Below, in pieces: positions 42,991-51,813 of a stretch of DNA of 64,000 nt (the first letter of the stretch is position 1; each line of letters begins with the position of its first letter). The DNA comes from Pedobacter sp. D749 (GTDB taxonomy: Bacteria; Bacteroidota; Bacteroidia; Sphingobacteriales; Sphingobacteriaceae). The notes beneath the pieces were generated by a model, which searched no databases, was not told the DNA's origin, and saw only the letters and a list, made by a program, of their open reading frames with translations. The stretch spans positions 1,736,001-1,800,000 of the forward strand of contig NZ_CP079218.1 of the NCBI RefSeq assembly GCF_019317285.1. The letters are read 5' to 3'. Made by a program: the position numbers and the translations under genes.

Positions 42991-44499
42991 TTATTTTAAA
43001 AGTTTAACCTGGTAAAGATCTTTCCGCCTGTCTTTTAGCACTTTTACCGTTCCGTAATGATGTAGTTCATCTAACAAATGTAAGTCAACGTCTACTACCA
43101 GCACCATTTCGGTATTTGGCGTTGCCTCTGCTTTAATCGCGTTGGTTGGAAAGGCGAAATCGGACGGAGTAAACACTGCTGATTGAGCAAACTGAATATC
43201 CATATTATTCACCTTCGGTAAATTACCTACACAACCTGCAATGGCAACGTAACATTCGTTTTCTATTGCCCTTGCCTGCGCGCAGTGGCGAACACGGGTA
43301 TAACCGTTCTGTGTATCGGTTAAAAATGGTACAAATAAAATCTGCATGCCCTGCTCGGCATAAATGCGGCTTAATTCAGGGAATTCTACATCATAACAAA
43401 TCAAAATGCCTACTTTACCACAATCAGTATCAAAAACCTGCACCTTATCGCCACCAATCATGCCGTAATATTTTTGCTCATTTGGTGTGATGTGGATTTT
43501 TCTATACTCATCTATTTTGCCAGTACGGTGACAAAGGTAAGTAGCATTATATAGTTTACCATCCTCAATAAGCGGCATACTCCCGGTAATGATGTTTGTA
43601 TTGTAGCTCAATGAATATTCATGCATTTTTTGTACAATCTCTTTCGTTTTTTCGGCAAGCTTGCGCATCGCCTCAATTTCTGGTAAGTGATTGTATGGTT
43701 GCAGCAGGGGCGTATTAAACAGCTCGGGGAACATCACAAAATCTGATTTGTAACCGCTCAAAGCATCAACAAAAAATTCTACCTGTTCGTAAAATGCTTC
43801 CATATTTGGGAACAAACGCATTTCCCATTGTACTAAACCTAATCGAATGGTCATCGCCGAACGAGCCGAGGCATCAATACCCTGGTAATAAATATTATTC
43901 CACTCAATTAAGGTGGCATATTCTTTTGATTCTTTATCCCCTGGTAGATAATTCTTTAATACTTTTCTGACGTGAAAATCATTCGAAATCTGAAAAGTTA
44001 ATGTAGGATCGTAGATCTCTTTTGCCTTTACCTTATCTATATATTGTCTCGGGCTTAACTTCTCTGCATACTCATGGTAACCAGGAATTCTTCCGCCGGC
44101 AATAATGCTTTTGAGGTTAAGGCTTTCACAGAGTTCTTTCCTGGCTTCGTATAATCTTCTGCCTAAACGCAGGCCCCGGTAATCGGGGTGAACGAAAATT
44201 TCGATGCCGTACAGGGTATCGCCATTTGGATCGTGTGTTGTAAAAGAATAATCACCTGTGATTAATTTATAGGTGTGCCGATCGCCATATTCGTCGTATT
44301 CTACTATAATAGCCAATGAACAGGCCACAACTGTATCATCAACTGCGATACAGAGCTGTCCTTCAGGGAAAATATTTAAAAGTTTCGCAATACTCGATTT
44401 CGGCCAGATGGAACCACCCATACTGTCGTAGGCTTGTAGCATTGATTCTTTAAGATCTTCGTAATCTTCGAGCGTTAGTTTACGTAATTCAATATTCAT
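42991..44499 (-). CDS. GNAT acetyltransferase / carbon-nitrogen hydrolase fusion
   Basis: A 502-residue bifunctional protein when started at the ATG at 44499 (opening MNIELRKLTLEDYEDLK); an upstream GTG at 44526 gives an unlikely extension. Residues 1-205 are a GNAT N-acetyltransferase (acetyl-CoA loop HPDYRGLRLGRRLYEA). Residues 215-500 are a nitrilase-superfamily domain with catalytic Glu (MFPELF), Lys (RKIHITPNE) and Cys (LICYDVEFPE). The fusion is known from other bacteria, and a substrate is not established. Confidence 0.9.
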   Translation of the reverse strand: MNIELRKLTLEDYEDLKESMLQAYDSMGGSIWPKSSIAKLLNIFPEGQLCIAVDDTVVACSLAIIVEYDEYGDRHTYKLITGDYSFTTHDPNGDTLYGIEIFVHPDYRGLRLGRRLYEARKELCESLNLKSIIAGGRIPGYHEYAEKLSPRQYIDKVKAKEIYDPTLTFQISNDFHVRKVLKNYLPGDKESKEYATLIEWNNIYYQGIDASARSAMTIRLGLVQWEMRLFPNMEAFYEQVEFFVDALSGYKSDFVMFPELFNTPLLQPYNHLPEIEAMRKLAEKTKEIVQKMHEYSLSYNTNIITGSMPLIEDGKLYNATYLCHRTGKIDEYRKIHITPNEQKYYGMIGGDKVQVFDTDCGKVGILICYDVEFPELSRIYAEQGMQILFVPFLTDTQNGYTRVRHCAQARAIENECYVAIAGCVGNLPKVNNMDIQFAQSAVFTPSDFAFPTNAIKAEATPNTEMVLVVDVDLHLLDELHHYGTVKVLKDRRKDLYQVKLLK

Positions 44500-44620
44500 A
44501 ATGTTTGATTTGTAGCTATTGAACACAAAAGCTGCGTTAATGTTTTCTTGAAAATGTTAATAGGTTGTGAGGTTGTATTTTTGAGTATTCTTTTCTGGAA
44601 TAAATTATTAAATTTAAGTA

Positions 44621-45004
44621 ATGACGGAAAATGAAGTATCATATATCATTCGAGGAAGTATTTTTAGAGTTTATAATACGCTTGGACCGGGCTTACTCGA
44701 ATCTGCTTATGAAGCCGCCTTAAAATATGAAATAGAAAAGGCAGGGTTATTTGTGCAAAGACAGGTTTCATTGCCCATGCACTATGAGGAAATTACCGTT
44801 GATGTTGGATATAGATTAGATCTTTTAGTAGAAAAAAAGGTGGTCGTTGAATTAAAATCAGTGGAGTTTATTATGAATGTTCATCATAAACAATTGCTTA
44901 CTTATTTAAAGTTATCGGGTTATAAATTGGGATTATTAGTCAATTTTAATACTGATAATATTGCTGATAGTATTTTCAGAAAAGCTTATCGTTTAGATCT
45001 TTAA
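44621..45004 (+). CDS. GxxExxY protein
   Basis: A 127-residue member of the GxxExxY family; the naming motif GPGLLESAY is at 22-30. Residues 66-80 (LDLLVEKKVVVELKS) look like a PD-(D/E)xK nuclease core (D...ExK). These proteins are common in Bacteroidota and cyanobacteria and their role is unknown; they are often in repeat-rich, variable positions. A CACAGAT-type repeat block follows directly. Confidence 0.9.
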   Translation: MTENEVSYIIRGSIFRVYNTLGPGLLESAYEAALKYEIEKAGLFVQRQVSLPMHYEEITVDVGYRLDLLVEKKVVVELKSVEFIMNVHHKQLLTYLKLSGYKLGLLVNFNTDNIADSIFRKAYRLDL

Positions 45005-45009
45005 CAACC

Positions 45010-45138
45010 TTGTGGCACTTTTCACACAGATTTAGCAGATCAAGCCCGCAGATTTAAAATGATTTTTTTTGATCTGTAGGCTACGTGCGCTATCTGTGAT
45101 GATCTGTGTTTTTTATCATTTGGATCTGCGGGAAACAG
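45010..45138. repeat. CACAGAT/ATCTGTG-type intergenic repeat
   Basis: Contains CACACAGATTTAGCAGATCA, GCCCGCAGATTTAAAATGA, TTTTTTGATCTGTAGGC, GCTATCTGTGATGATCTGTG and TTTGGATCTGCGGG: complementary arms of a large hairpin that bridges the gap to the ruvB 3' end. A smaller fragment (CCACAGATTAAGCAGAAAAG) lies near 32043. Confidence 0.65.
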
Positions 45139-45147
45139 TATATAGCA

Positions 45148-46170
45148 TTAAAACAACTTCCCGGTTTGGCCTGGATAATTTTTCTTTAAGTGCTTGTAAG
45201 CCGCTTCGGTAACCTCTCTACCGCGTGAAGTACGCATGATATATCCTTCCTGGATTAAAAACGGTTCATAAACTTCCTCAATAGTACCTTCATCTTCTCC
45301 AACAGCCGTCGCAATGGTTTTTAAACCTACCGGACCACCCTTAAATTTGTCGATAATGGTAACCAGAATCCTGTTATCCATCTCATCTAAGCCATGTTCA
45401 TCCACATTTAGTGCATTTAAGGCATAGCGGGCTATTTCGGTATCGATATTTCCATTTCCCTTAATCTGCGCAAAATCTCTTGTTCTTCGTAAAAGTGCAT
45501 TTGCTATACGGGGCGTGCCACGGCTACGGCGGGCAATTTCATAGGCACCTTCGTCACTTATAGGTGTTTTTAATATATCAGAAGAGCGTAGCACAATTGT
45601 AGTGAGTAACTTAGCATCGTAGTAAGCCAAACGGGCATTAATTCCGAAACGGGCTCTTAAAGGCGCAGTTAGCAGGCCCGAACGCGTAGTGGCGCCAACC
45701 AACGTAAAAGGATTAAGCGATATCTGTACCGAACGGGCATTCGGACCAGTTTCGAGCATAATATCAATTTTAAAATCTTCCATGGCAGAATACAGGTATT
45801 CTTCCACAAGCGGAGATAAACGATGGATCTCATCAATAAAAAGGATATCGCCTTCATCAAGGCCAGTTAATAAACCAGCGAGGTCGCCAGGTTTATCCAA
45901 TACCGGACCAGAGGTTACTTTGATACCGGTAGCCATTTCATTGGCAATGATATGAGAAAGAGTGGTTTTGCCTAATCCGGGAGGACCATGCAAAAGAACA
46001 TGATCTAAAGCCTCGCCACGGAGTTTCGCCGCCTGAACAAAAATCTTCAGGTTTTCCATCACTTTTTCCTGCCCCGTAAAATCTTCAAAAGCCTGTGGCC
46101 TCAAAACCCTTTCAATATCGCGATCGGTAGGGGTAAGGTTGCTTGCTTCAGGATCCAGGTTCTCATTCAT
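45148..46170 (-). CDS. ruvB: Holliday junction branch migration helicase subunit RuvB
   Basis: The hexameric AAA+ motor of the RuvAB complex that moves Holliday junctions. The 340 residues carry Walker [11 protein letters not shown], Walker [11 protein letters not shown], sensor ATTRSGLL with the RARFG arginine-finger block, and the C-terminal winged helix ending ...[12 protein letters not shown]. The length is normal. Its -7 element lies only 5 bases before the ATG, so the mRNA may be leaderless. ruvA and ruvC are not in the window. Confidence 0.96.
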   Translation of the reverse strand: MNENLDPEASNLTPTDRDIERVLRPQAFEDFTGQEKVMENLKIFVQAAKLRGEALDHVLLHGPPGLGKTTLSHIIANEMATGIKVTSGPVLDKPGDLAGLLTGLDEGDILFIDEIHRLSPLVEEYLYSAMEDFKIDIMLETGPNARSVQISLNPFTLVGATTRSGLLTAPLRARFGINARLAYYDAKLLTTIVLRSSDILKTPISDEGAYEIARRSRGTPRIANALLRRTRDFAQIKGNGNIDTEIARYALNALNVDEHGLDEMDNRILVTIIDKFKGGPVGLKTIATAVGEDEGTIEEVYEPFLIQEGYIMRTSRGREVTEAAYKHLKKNYPGQTGKLF

Positions 46171-46174
46171 ACGG

Positions 46175-46182
46175 CAAATATA
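46175..46182 (-). promoter_or_regulatory. -7 promoter element of ruvB
   Basis: TATATTTG on the minus strand, ending 4 bases before the ATG at 46170. Confidence 0.5.
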
Positions 46183-46201
46183 AAATTAAATGCTAAAAAA
46201 A

Positions 46202-47095
46202 TTAGGATTTTTTAAATTTATCAGAAATGACTAGTTCTTTTGATCCCGCGATATATTGATAAAAGCCTTCGCCGCTTTTGGCTCCTTTTTTACCTGCGGC
46301 AACCATATTTACCAGTAAAGGGCATGGAGCGTATTTTGGATTACCAAAACCATCGTTCAATACTTTTAAAATAGCCAAACAGACGTCCAAACCGATGAAA
46401 TCGGCCAATTGCAATGGACCCATTGGATGAGCCATCCCTAATTTCATTACGGTATCAATCTCATACACACCAGCTACGCCTTCGTACAGGGTGTAAATGG
46501 CCTCATTAATCATGGGCATTAAAATGCGGTTAGCCACAAAACCCGGATAATCATTTACCTCAACAGGAATCTTTCCCAAACTTTGCGATAACGACATAAT
46601 GGTACTGGTTGTTTCATCACTGGTGGCATAACCTCTTATTACTTCTAATAACTTCATTACCGGAACAGGGTTCATAAAGTGCATTCCGATTACCTGATCA
46701 CCTCTTCCAGTTACGGCAGCAATTTGTGTAATGGAAATAGAGGAAGTATTGGAAGCGAGAATAGCATGTGCGGGCGCATACTCATCTAAATCCTTAAAAA
46801 TTTTCAATTTTAAGTCTACATTTTCGGTAGCGGCTTCTACAATTAAATCAGAACTTTGAACACCATCCTTAATTGATGTGGAGGTAGAGATGTTATTCAG
46901 AGTGACCGCTTTCTGATCTTCTGTTAAGGTTCCTTTGGCAACCTGCCTGTCTAAATTTTTGGTAATGGTTTGTATAGCCTTATCCAATGCAGTTTGATTG
47001 ATATCAATCAGATTGACTTTATAATTGAACTGTGCAAAGGTATGAGCAATGCCATTTCCCATTGTACCGGACCCTATAACTGCGATTTGTTTCAT
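46202..47095 (-). CDS. 3-hydroxybutyryl-CoA (3-hydroxyacyl-CoA) dehydrogenase
   Basis: It oxidises 3-hydroxyacyl-CoA with NAD+ (or the reverse). The 297 residues show the dinucleotide motif IGSGTMGNGIAHTFAQ, the catalytic His region IGMHFMNPVPVM with the ENVDLKLKIF Glu region upstream, and the C-terminal domain NRILMPMINEA plus GPLQLADFIGLD. The size is that of Hbd/PaaH monofunctional enzymes. It sits alone on the minus strand, so whether it serves beta-oxidation or phenylacetate breakdown is unclear. Confidence 0.93.
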   Translation of the reverse strand: MKQIAVIGSGTMGNGIAHTFAQFNYKVNLIDINQTALDKAIQTITKNLDRQVAKGTLTEDQKAVTLNNISTSTSIKDGVQSSDLIVEAATENVDLKLKIFKDLDEYAPAHAILASNTSSISITQIAAVTGRGDQVIGMHFMNPVPVMKLLEVIRGYATSDETTSTIMSLSQSLGKIPVEVNDYPGFVANRILMPMINEAIYTLYEGVAGVYEIDTVMKLGMAHPMGPLQLADFIGLDVCLAILKVLNDGFGNPKYAPCPLLVNMVAAGKKGAKSGEGFYQYIAGSKELVISDKFKKS

Positions 47096-47194
47096 CCTTT
47101 ATGAGATTAGAAAAAAGAGAATTTACGAGTAAACGATTAGTTGAAATAAAGATCTTGCTGTAAAGCCGATCTATTTTGATTTTTATAAACAACC

Positions 47195-47845
47195 TTATGG
47201 TGCTAACCTGGTTTTAGTCCAGATTCCATTAGCCTTTTCGAAATTTATCCTATCGTGTAACCTGCTTCTTCTTCCTTGCCAAAACTCTATTCTTGTCGGT
47301 TTTACAATATAACCTCCCCAGTGTGCCGGTTTCGCAATGCTTTTATCGGAACTTTTAGCTTTAAGCTCTTCAACTTTTTCTTCCAAAAATGTCCTGTCCG
47401 GAATAATCTGGCTTTGTGGTGAAACTACCGCTCCAATCTGACTGGCAATCGGTCTGGTGTTGAAATAGGCTTCCGATGTTTCTTTATCCAATTTTTCTAC
47501 TGTTCCTTCAATTCTCACCTGTCTTTCAAGCTCCGGCCAGAAAAACACCAAAGCTGCATAAGGATTGCGTTTTAGTTCTTTTCCTTTGGCACTCAGGTAA
47601 TTGGTAAAAAACCTGAAACCGTCTCCATCAACCCCTTTTAACAGCACAATACGGGCATCTGGCCGGCCAGCTTTATCAGCCGTAGCTAAAGTCATTACAT
47701 TAGGCTCATATATCTGGGCATCAACTGCGTGTTGAAACCATTTTTGAAACTGGACAATCGGATCTTGGTCAACGTCAGATTCGTCCAGCGAAGCGCTTTT
47801 GTAATCTTGGCGCAGGTTTTGTAGAAATTCATTTGTAACTTGCAT
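47195..47845 (-). CDS. pdxH: Pyridoxamine 5'-phosphate oxidase
   Basis: The FMN enzyme that makes pyridoxal 5'-phosphate from PNP or PMP, the cofactor of the two aminotransferases in this window. The 216 residues include VMTLATADKAGRPDARIVLL, FFTNYLSAKG, ALVFFWPELERQVRIEG, the SQIGAVVSPQSQ block and the terminal EFWQGRRSRLHDR. The -7 element ends 5 bases before the ATG (47850-47857). It is divergent from yqgE. Confidence 0.95.
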   Translation of the reverse strand: MQVTNEFLQNLRQDYKSASLDESDVDQDPIVQFQKWFQHAVDAQIYEPNVMTLATADKAGRPDARIVLLKGVDGDGFRFFTNYLSAKGKELKRNPYAALVFFWPELERQVRIEGTVEKLDKETSEAYFNTRPIASQIGAVVSPQSQIIPDRTFLEEKVEELKAKSSDKSIAKPAHWGGYIVKPTRIEFWQGRRSRLHDRINFEKANGIWTKTRLAP

Positions 47846-47849
47846 TTAA

Positions 47850-47857
47850 CAAAAATA
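47850..47857 (-). promoter_or_regulatory. -7 promoter element of pdxH
   Basis: TATTTTTG on the minus strand, ending 4 bases from the ATG; this predicts a leaderless or near-leaderless transcript. Confidence 0.5.
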
Positions 47858-47879
47858 GGCATCTTTTACGGTGTAACAA

Positions 47880-48455
47880 ATGATTATCATCATGCTGAAC
47901 AATATAAAACCAAAAACTGGCCGCTTGCTCATCTCAGAACCATTTATGGCCGATCCGAATTTTAAAAGATCCGTTGTGTTGTTAACCGAACATGGTGATG
48001 ATGGAACAGTAGGTTACATTCTTAACCAGGTAGGGAATCTGATGTTGAACGACGTAATTCAGGACTTATGGGATGCAAAAAATTACATTTATTTCGGCGG
48101 ACCTGTTGCTGCAGATACTTTGCATTTTATTCATAGGTGTTACGATAAATTACAGAGTGGGGAGCCAATTGGGAATGGATTGTATTGGGGAGGTAATTTT
48201 GAAACCCTTAAAATCCTGTTAAATACCAATGCCATAAGCCAGGAGGAGGTGAAGTTTTTTATGGGGTATTCAGGTTGGGATCATGGACAACTTGATCGTG
48301 AAATAGAGCAGAATGCCTGGATGGTGAGCGACACCTTTAACCCTTATCTCATTTTTAGTAATGATGATGAAAAACTTTGGCGGGATGTAATTGTAAACCT
48401 AGGCCCGAAATATGCACACATTAGTAATTTTCCGGTAGATCCTAGTTTGAATTAG
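47880..48455 (+). CDS. YqgE/AlgH family protein (DUF179)
   Basis: A 191-residue protein of the YqgE/AlgH fold: GRLLISEPFMADPNFKRSVVLL at the start, GYILNQ, YFGGPVAADTLHF in the centre and the FFMGYSGWDHGQLDREI block. AlgH was once called a transcription regulator but the family's activity is unsettled. The second ATG at 47892 could be used instead. It converges with purE across a palindromic repeat. Confidence 0.92.
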   Translation: MIIIMLNNIKPKTGRLLISEPFMADPNFKRSVVLLTEHGDDGTVGYILNQVGNLMLNDVIQDLWDAKNYIYFGGPVAADTLHFIHRCYDKLQSGEPIGNGLYWGGNFETLKILLNTNAISQEEVKFFMGYSGWDHGQLDREIEQNAWMVSDTFNPYLIFSNDDEKLWRDVIVNLGPKYAHISNFPVDPSLN

Positions 48456-48474
48456 TTTGGAGGGTTAGGCGGAG

Positions 48475-48544
48475 CGTCATTCCCAACTTGATTGGGAATC
48501 GTAATGCAATAAGCTTTAAGATTCCCGCCTGCGCGGGAATGACG
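48475..48544. repeat. GTCATTCCCAAC-family intergenic repeat
   Basis: A cloverleaf-like element: outer arms CGTCATTCCC / GGGAATGACG and two inner hairpins ATTCCCAACTTGATTGGGAAT and ATTCCCGCCTGCGCGGGAAT. It lies between convergent yqgE and purE and is almost identical to 23145-23213. Confidence 0.8.
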
Positions 48545-48575
48545 CCTCTTTTTAAGAATTTGTCTTAGTACTTTA

Positions 48576-49076
48576 TTACATTGTTTCTGCGCTTTCTTCA
48601 ACTTTTCTTCTCAACTCATCTTTATAAGCCTGCATTTTAACTGTTAAAGATTCATCAGCAGTTGCTAAGATTTGAGTAGCTAATAAACCTGCATTTTTAG
48701 CAGCATTTAAGGCAACTGTGGCAACCGGAATACCATTCGGCATTTGTAAAATCGATAAAATACTGTCCCAGCCATCAATAGAGTTTGATGATTTAACCGG
48801 AACACCGATTACGGGTAAAGTAGTGATAGAAGCCACCATCCCAGGTAGGTGAGCAGCACCGCCAGCTCCTGCAATAATCACTTTTAAACCACGGCCTTGT
48901 GCTTCTTTAGCGTAATTAAACATGCGTTCTGGTGTTCTGTGCGCAGAAACAACCGTAATTTCATAGTTTATTCCAAATTCTTTTAATACATCAGCAGCAT
49001 CTTGCATTACAGGTAAATCTGATTTGCTACCCATTATAATGCCTACTAATGCCGAATTTGAATTTCCTTGACTCAT
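48576..49076 (-). CDS. purE: N5-carboxyaminoimidazole ribonucleotide mutase
   Basis: It moves the carboxyl group from N5-CAIR to C4 to give CAIR in purine synthesis. The 166 residues include [23 protein letters not shown] with the catalytic-site histidine, [13 protein letters not shown] and the VPVKS loop. It is the bacterial class I (N5-CAIR) type, which fits with purK upstream. The gap to purK is 78 bases and they are surely one unit. Confidence 0.96.
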   Translation of the reverse strand: MSQGNSNSALVGIIMGSKSDLPVMQDAADVLKEFGINYEITVVSAHRTPERMFNYAKEAQGRGLKVIIAGAGGAAHLPGMVASITTLPVIGVPVKSSNSIDGWDSILSILQMPNGIPVATVALNAAKNAGLLATQILATADESLTVKMQAYKDELRRKVEESAETM

Positions 49077-49154
49077 ATCTATTTCTTTTTTAACTTCTTT
49101 TAAAATTTTGTATTTCCACCTCGCTATTAGTTCTCCCTTTAGGGGGCTAGAGGC

Positions 49155-50294
49155 TTATGCGATTACCTTCAATGTTTTTTGTACAAACCTTGCTTTTTCG
49201 ATTGCTTTTTCCCTGTCAATATCTACAATGGTTACATGCCCCATCTTGCGGAAAGGTTTAGTGTATTTTTTGCCATATAGGTGAACATAAACACCATCGA
49301 TAGCTAATATTTTTTCCAGATTTTCATATTTGGCTACACCTTCAAAACCTTTTTCTCCAAGTAGATTAATCATAATGGCATTGGTAATGCTACTGGTATC
49401 GCCTAATGGTAAGTTATAAATTGAGCGTAAATGCTGTTCAAATTGAGAAACATAGTTACCTTCAATAGTCTGATGACCGCTATTGTGCGGACGAGGGGCT
49501 ACCTCATTAACCAATAACTCTCCATCTTTGCAAACAAACATCTCAACCGCTAAGATTCCGGTAATATTCATCGCAGAAGCTATGTTTTTGGCAATATTTT
49601 CGGCTTTTTGCTGCAAACTTTCAGCAAAAGTTGAAGGGGAAATTAAAAATTCTACCAGGTTGGCTTCAGGATTAAATTCCATCTCAACCATTGGGAAGGT
49701 TTTCATATCGCCATTGGCATTACGGGCTACAATTACCGCAACTTCTTTATCAAAATCGACCAGTTTTTCAATAATACAAGGCGCATCAAAAGCATTCTCA
49801 AGATCGGTGGCATTGTTGATTTTCATTACGCCTTTACCATCATAACCATCTTTCCTCAATTTCAAAATGTATGGAAAATGGAAAGGACTGTTCTCCATAT
49901 CTTCCTTGGTATTTACAATCTGAAAAGGGGAGGTAGGAATGTCATTTTCTTTGAAAAACTGTTTCTGTACGCCTTTATCCTGAATTAAACGGATTACCCT
50001 TGATTGCGGAAAAACCTTTTTACCTTCTTTTTCCAATTGCTCAAGCGCATCAATATTTACCTTTTCAATTTCAATGGTAATAATATCAGCTTTCTTTCCA
50101 AAGTTGTAAACGGTGTCAAAATCGGTAATTGAGCCATTTTCGAAATAATTTGAAATGTGTTTGCAGGGAGCATCAGGATCAGGGTCTAAAACTAATGTAG
50201 TTACATTGTAATTGATTGCTTGTTGAATGAGCATTCTACCCAATTGTCCGCCACCTAAAATACCTAATTTTAATTCGCTAATCTGTTTTGCCAT
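49155..50294 (-). CDS. purK: N5-carboxyaminoimidazole ribonucleotide synthase
   Basis: An ATP-grasp enzyme that carboxylates AIR to N5-CAIR with ATP and bicarbonate. With the ATG at 50294 the protein is 379 residues and opens MAKQISELKLGILGGGQLGRM. A frame to 50324 would start inside the promoter element at 50322-50329 and is rejected. Other blocks are LKLRKDGYDGKGVM, the EMFVCKDGELLVNEVAPRPHNSGH metal/ATP region and the C-terminal HLYGK. It is first in a two-gene unit with purE. Confidence 0.95.
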   Translation of the reverse strand: MAKQISELKLGILGGGQLGRMLIQQAINYNVTTLVLDPDPDAPCKHISNYFENGSITDFDTVYNFGKKADIITIEIEKVNIDALEQLEKEGKKVFPQSRVIRLIQDKGVQKQFFKENDIPTSPFQIVNTKEDMENSPFHFPYILKLRKDGYDGKGVMKINNATDLENAFDAPCIIEKLVDFDKEVAVIVARNANGDMKTFPMVEMEFNPEANLVEFLISPSTFAESLQQKAENIAKNIASAMNITGILAVEMFVCKDGELLVNEVAPRPHNSGHQTIEGNYVSQFEQHLRSIYNLPLGDTSSITNAIMINLLGEKGFEGVAKYENLEKILAIDGVYVHLYGKKYTKPFRKMGHVTIVDIDREKAIEKARFVQKTLKVIA

Positions 50295-50311
50295 GCGCTT
50301 GAAAATAATGC

Positions 50312-50319
50312 TACTTTTG
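50312..50319 (+). promoter_or_regulatory. -7 promoter element of the BaiN-like gene
   Basis: TACTTTTG, 29 bases before the ATG at 50349. Together with 50322-50329 it forms the palindrome TACTTTTG-TG-CAAAAGTA. Confidence 0.65.
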
Positions 50320-50321
50320 TG

Positions 50322-50329
50322 CAAAAGTA
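50322..50329 (-). promoter_or_regulatory. -7 promoter element of purK-purE
   Basis: TACTTTTG on the minus strand, 27 bases before the purK ATG at 50294. It is the mirror image of the plus-strand element 2 bases away, so the two polymerases would compete for the same site. Confidence 0.65.
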
Positions 50330-50348
50330 ACCATAATAAATTTTATTG

Positions 50349-51539
50349 ATGAATGCTGATGCAATAATTATTGGTGCAGGTGCCTGCGGATTGATGTGTG
50401 CCGTGCAGGCAGGCTATTTGGGTAAGAAAGTAATTGTGCTTGAGAAAAACGAAAAACCTGGGGCCAAAATTTTAATTTCTGGTGGCGGCCGCTGCAATTA
50501 TACCAATCAATTCACATCAGCTGAGCAGTTTATATCTGCCAATCCACATTTTGTAAAATCGACCTTTACCCAGTGGACGGTTGACGATACCATTGGCTTT
50601 TTCGAGACTTATGGCATAGCAGGCAAAGAAAAAACTTTGGGTCAATTATTTCCTGATGATAAAAATGCGAAAGATGTTGTTCAGGTTTTTACTTCCATTT
50701 GCGAAGATTTCGGACAAGAAATCAGGTGTAATGCCGATGTAAAGGACATTGAAATACTGCCTGAAGGCTTTAAAGTAACTTACGAGAAAAATGGTAGAAA
50801 GGTAATCATTAGCGCTGAAAAGCTGGTGGTTGCCACCGGAGGCTTGCCTATCCCAAAAATGGGCGCTACCGATTTTGCTTTACGTTTCGCCAGAAAAAAT
50901 GATCTAAAAATAATTGAAACTGCTCCGGCTTTGGTTCCCTTAACCATTACTGGTAAGGATGAAGAGTGGTTTGCCCAGCTTTCGGGCAATTCTGTTTTTT
51001 GCGAAGTTAGCAACGATGAAATTTCGTTCGAAGAGAATATCCTCTTTACCCATTGGGGATTAAGTGGACCTGCTATTTTGCAAATCTCTTCTTTTTGGAG
51101 AAGAGGTGAAACGGTTAACCTTAATCTGTTGCCACATCAACATATTGTTGCACTATTGGATGAAGAAAGAAAAAACAATGGTAAAACTTTATTATCTACG
51201 CTGTTAAACCGGATTTATACTAAGAAGTTTACCGATGCCTTAGGTAAGTTTTTGCCTTTAAATAAGCCTGTTGCTGCATTAACCAAAACAGAACTCGATT
51301 TAATTGAACAAACGATCCATCATTTTAAGGTTAAACCCGCTGGCGATAAAGGTTACGACAAAGCCGAGGTGATGCGCGGTGGGATAGATACGAATGAAAT
51401 CTCTTCTAAAACCCTGGAATGTAAAAGAATACCCAACCTGTTTTTTGGTGGTGAATGTTTAGATGTTACAGGTTGGCTGGGTGGTTATAACTTTCAATGG
51501 GCCTGGGCCAGTGGCTTCGTAATTGCGCAGAATTTATAA
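50349..51539 (+). CDS. NAD(P)/FAD-dependent oxidoreductase (BaiN/HI0933 family)
   Basis: A 396-residue flavoprotein: the FAD-binding loop AIIIGAGACGLMCAVQAG at the start, KILISGGGRCNYTN, VVATGGLPIPKMGATDFA and the late GGECLDVTGWLGGYNFQWAWASG block, all typical of the HI0933/BaiN family. The ATG at 50349 is preferred to a TTG one codon earlier. The physiological reaction is not known in most members. It diverges from purK. Confidence 0.92.
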   Translation: MNADAIIIGAGACGLMCAVQAGYLGKKVIVLEKNEKPGAKILISGGGRCNYTNQFTSAEQFISANPHFVKSTFTQWTVDDTIGFFETYGIAGKEKTLGQLFPDDKNAKDVVQVFTSICEDFGQEIRCNADVKDIEILPEGFKVTYEKNGRKVIISAEKLVVATGGLPIPKMGATDFALRFARKNDLKIIETAPALVPLTITGKDEEWFAQLSGNSVFCEVSNDEISFEENILFTHWGLSGPAILQISSFWRRGETVNLNLLPHQHIVALLDEERKNNGKTLLSTLLNRIYTKKFTDALGKFLPLNKPVAALTKTELDLIEQTIHHFKVKPAGDKGYDKAEVMRGGIDTNEISSKTLECKRIPNLFFGGECLDVTGWLGGYNFQWAWASGFVIAQNL

Positions 51540-51717
51540 TATCCGTCACCCTGTTCCGATTTTTCATCGGGATCAGGGTCTATCCAGCCTCTCGTGTTTT
51601 TAAACGGCGTAGCTTTCAATGAGGTAGATGAAACCAGAAATACCCCGGATAGAACCTGATAGCTTTGTAAGTCGCGCTACTTAGATGTCCTCAGGTGGCT
51701 AAGGTGGTCAATATTAT
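51540..51717. other. Non-coding stretch before the IS-target repeat
   Basis: Starts with a GTCACCCTG...ATCAGGGTCTATCC type fragment that pairs imperfectly with itself, then low-information sequence. No coding frame is seen. Confidence 0.5.
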
Positions 51718-51783
51718 TTTGGAAATGAGCGGCTGTAATACTTCGGATTTGCAGCCCTGCTATCGTTCCAAGTCCTCACGAGT
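51718..51783 (-). repeat. IS-target repeat, B half left of the second complete IS
   Basis: Read on the minus strand: CGTGAGGACTTGGAACGATA, then GCAGGGCTGCAAATCCGAAG and a final TTTCCAAA. It matches the B half at 9052-9120, more diverged in its distal part. The base triplet AGT (51781-51783) is duplicated after the IS at 53215-53217. Confidence 0.75.
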
Positions 51784-51813
51784 TGGACTGCCCCAAAAAG
51801 TTGGACAAACTTA

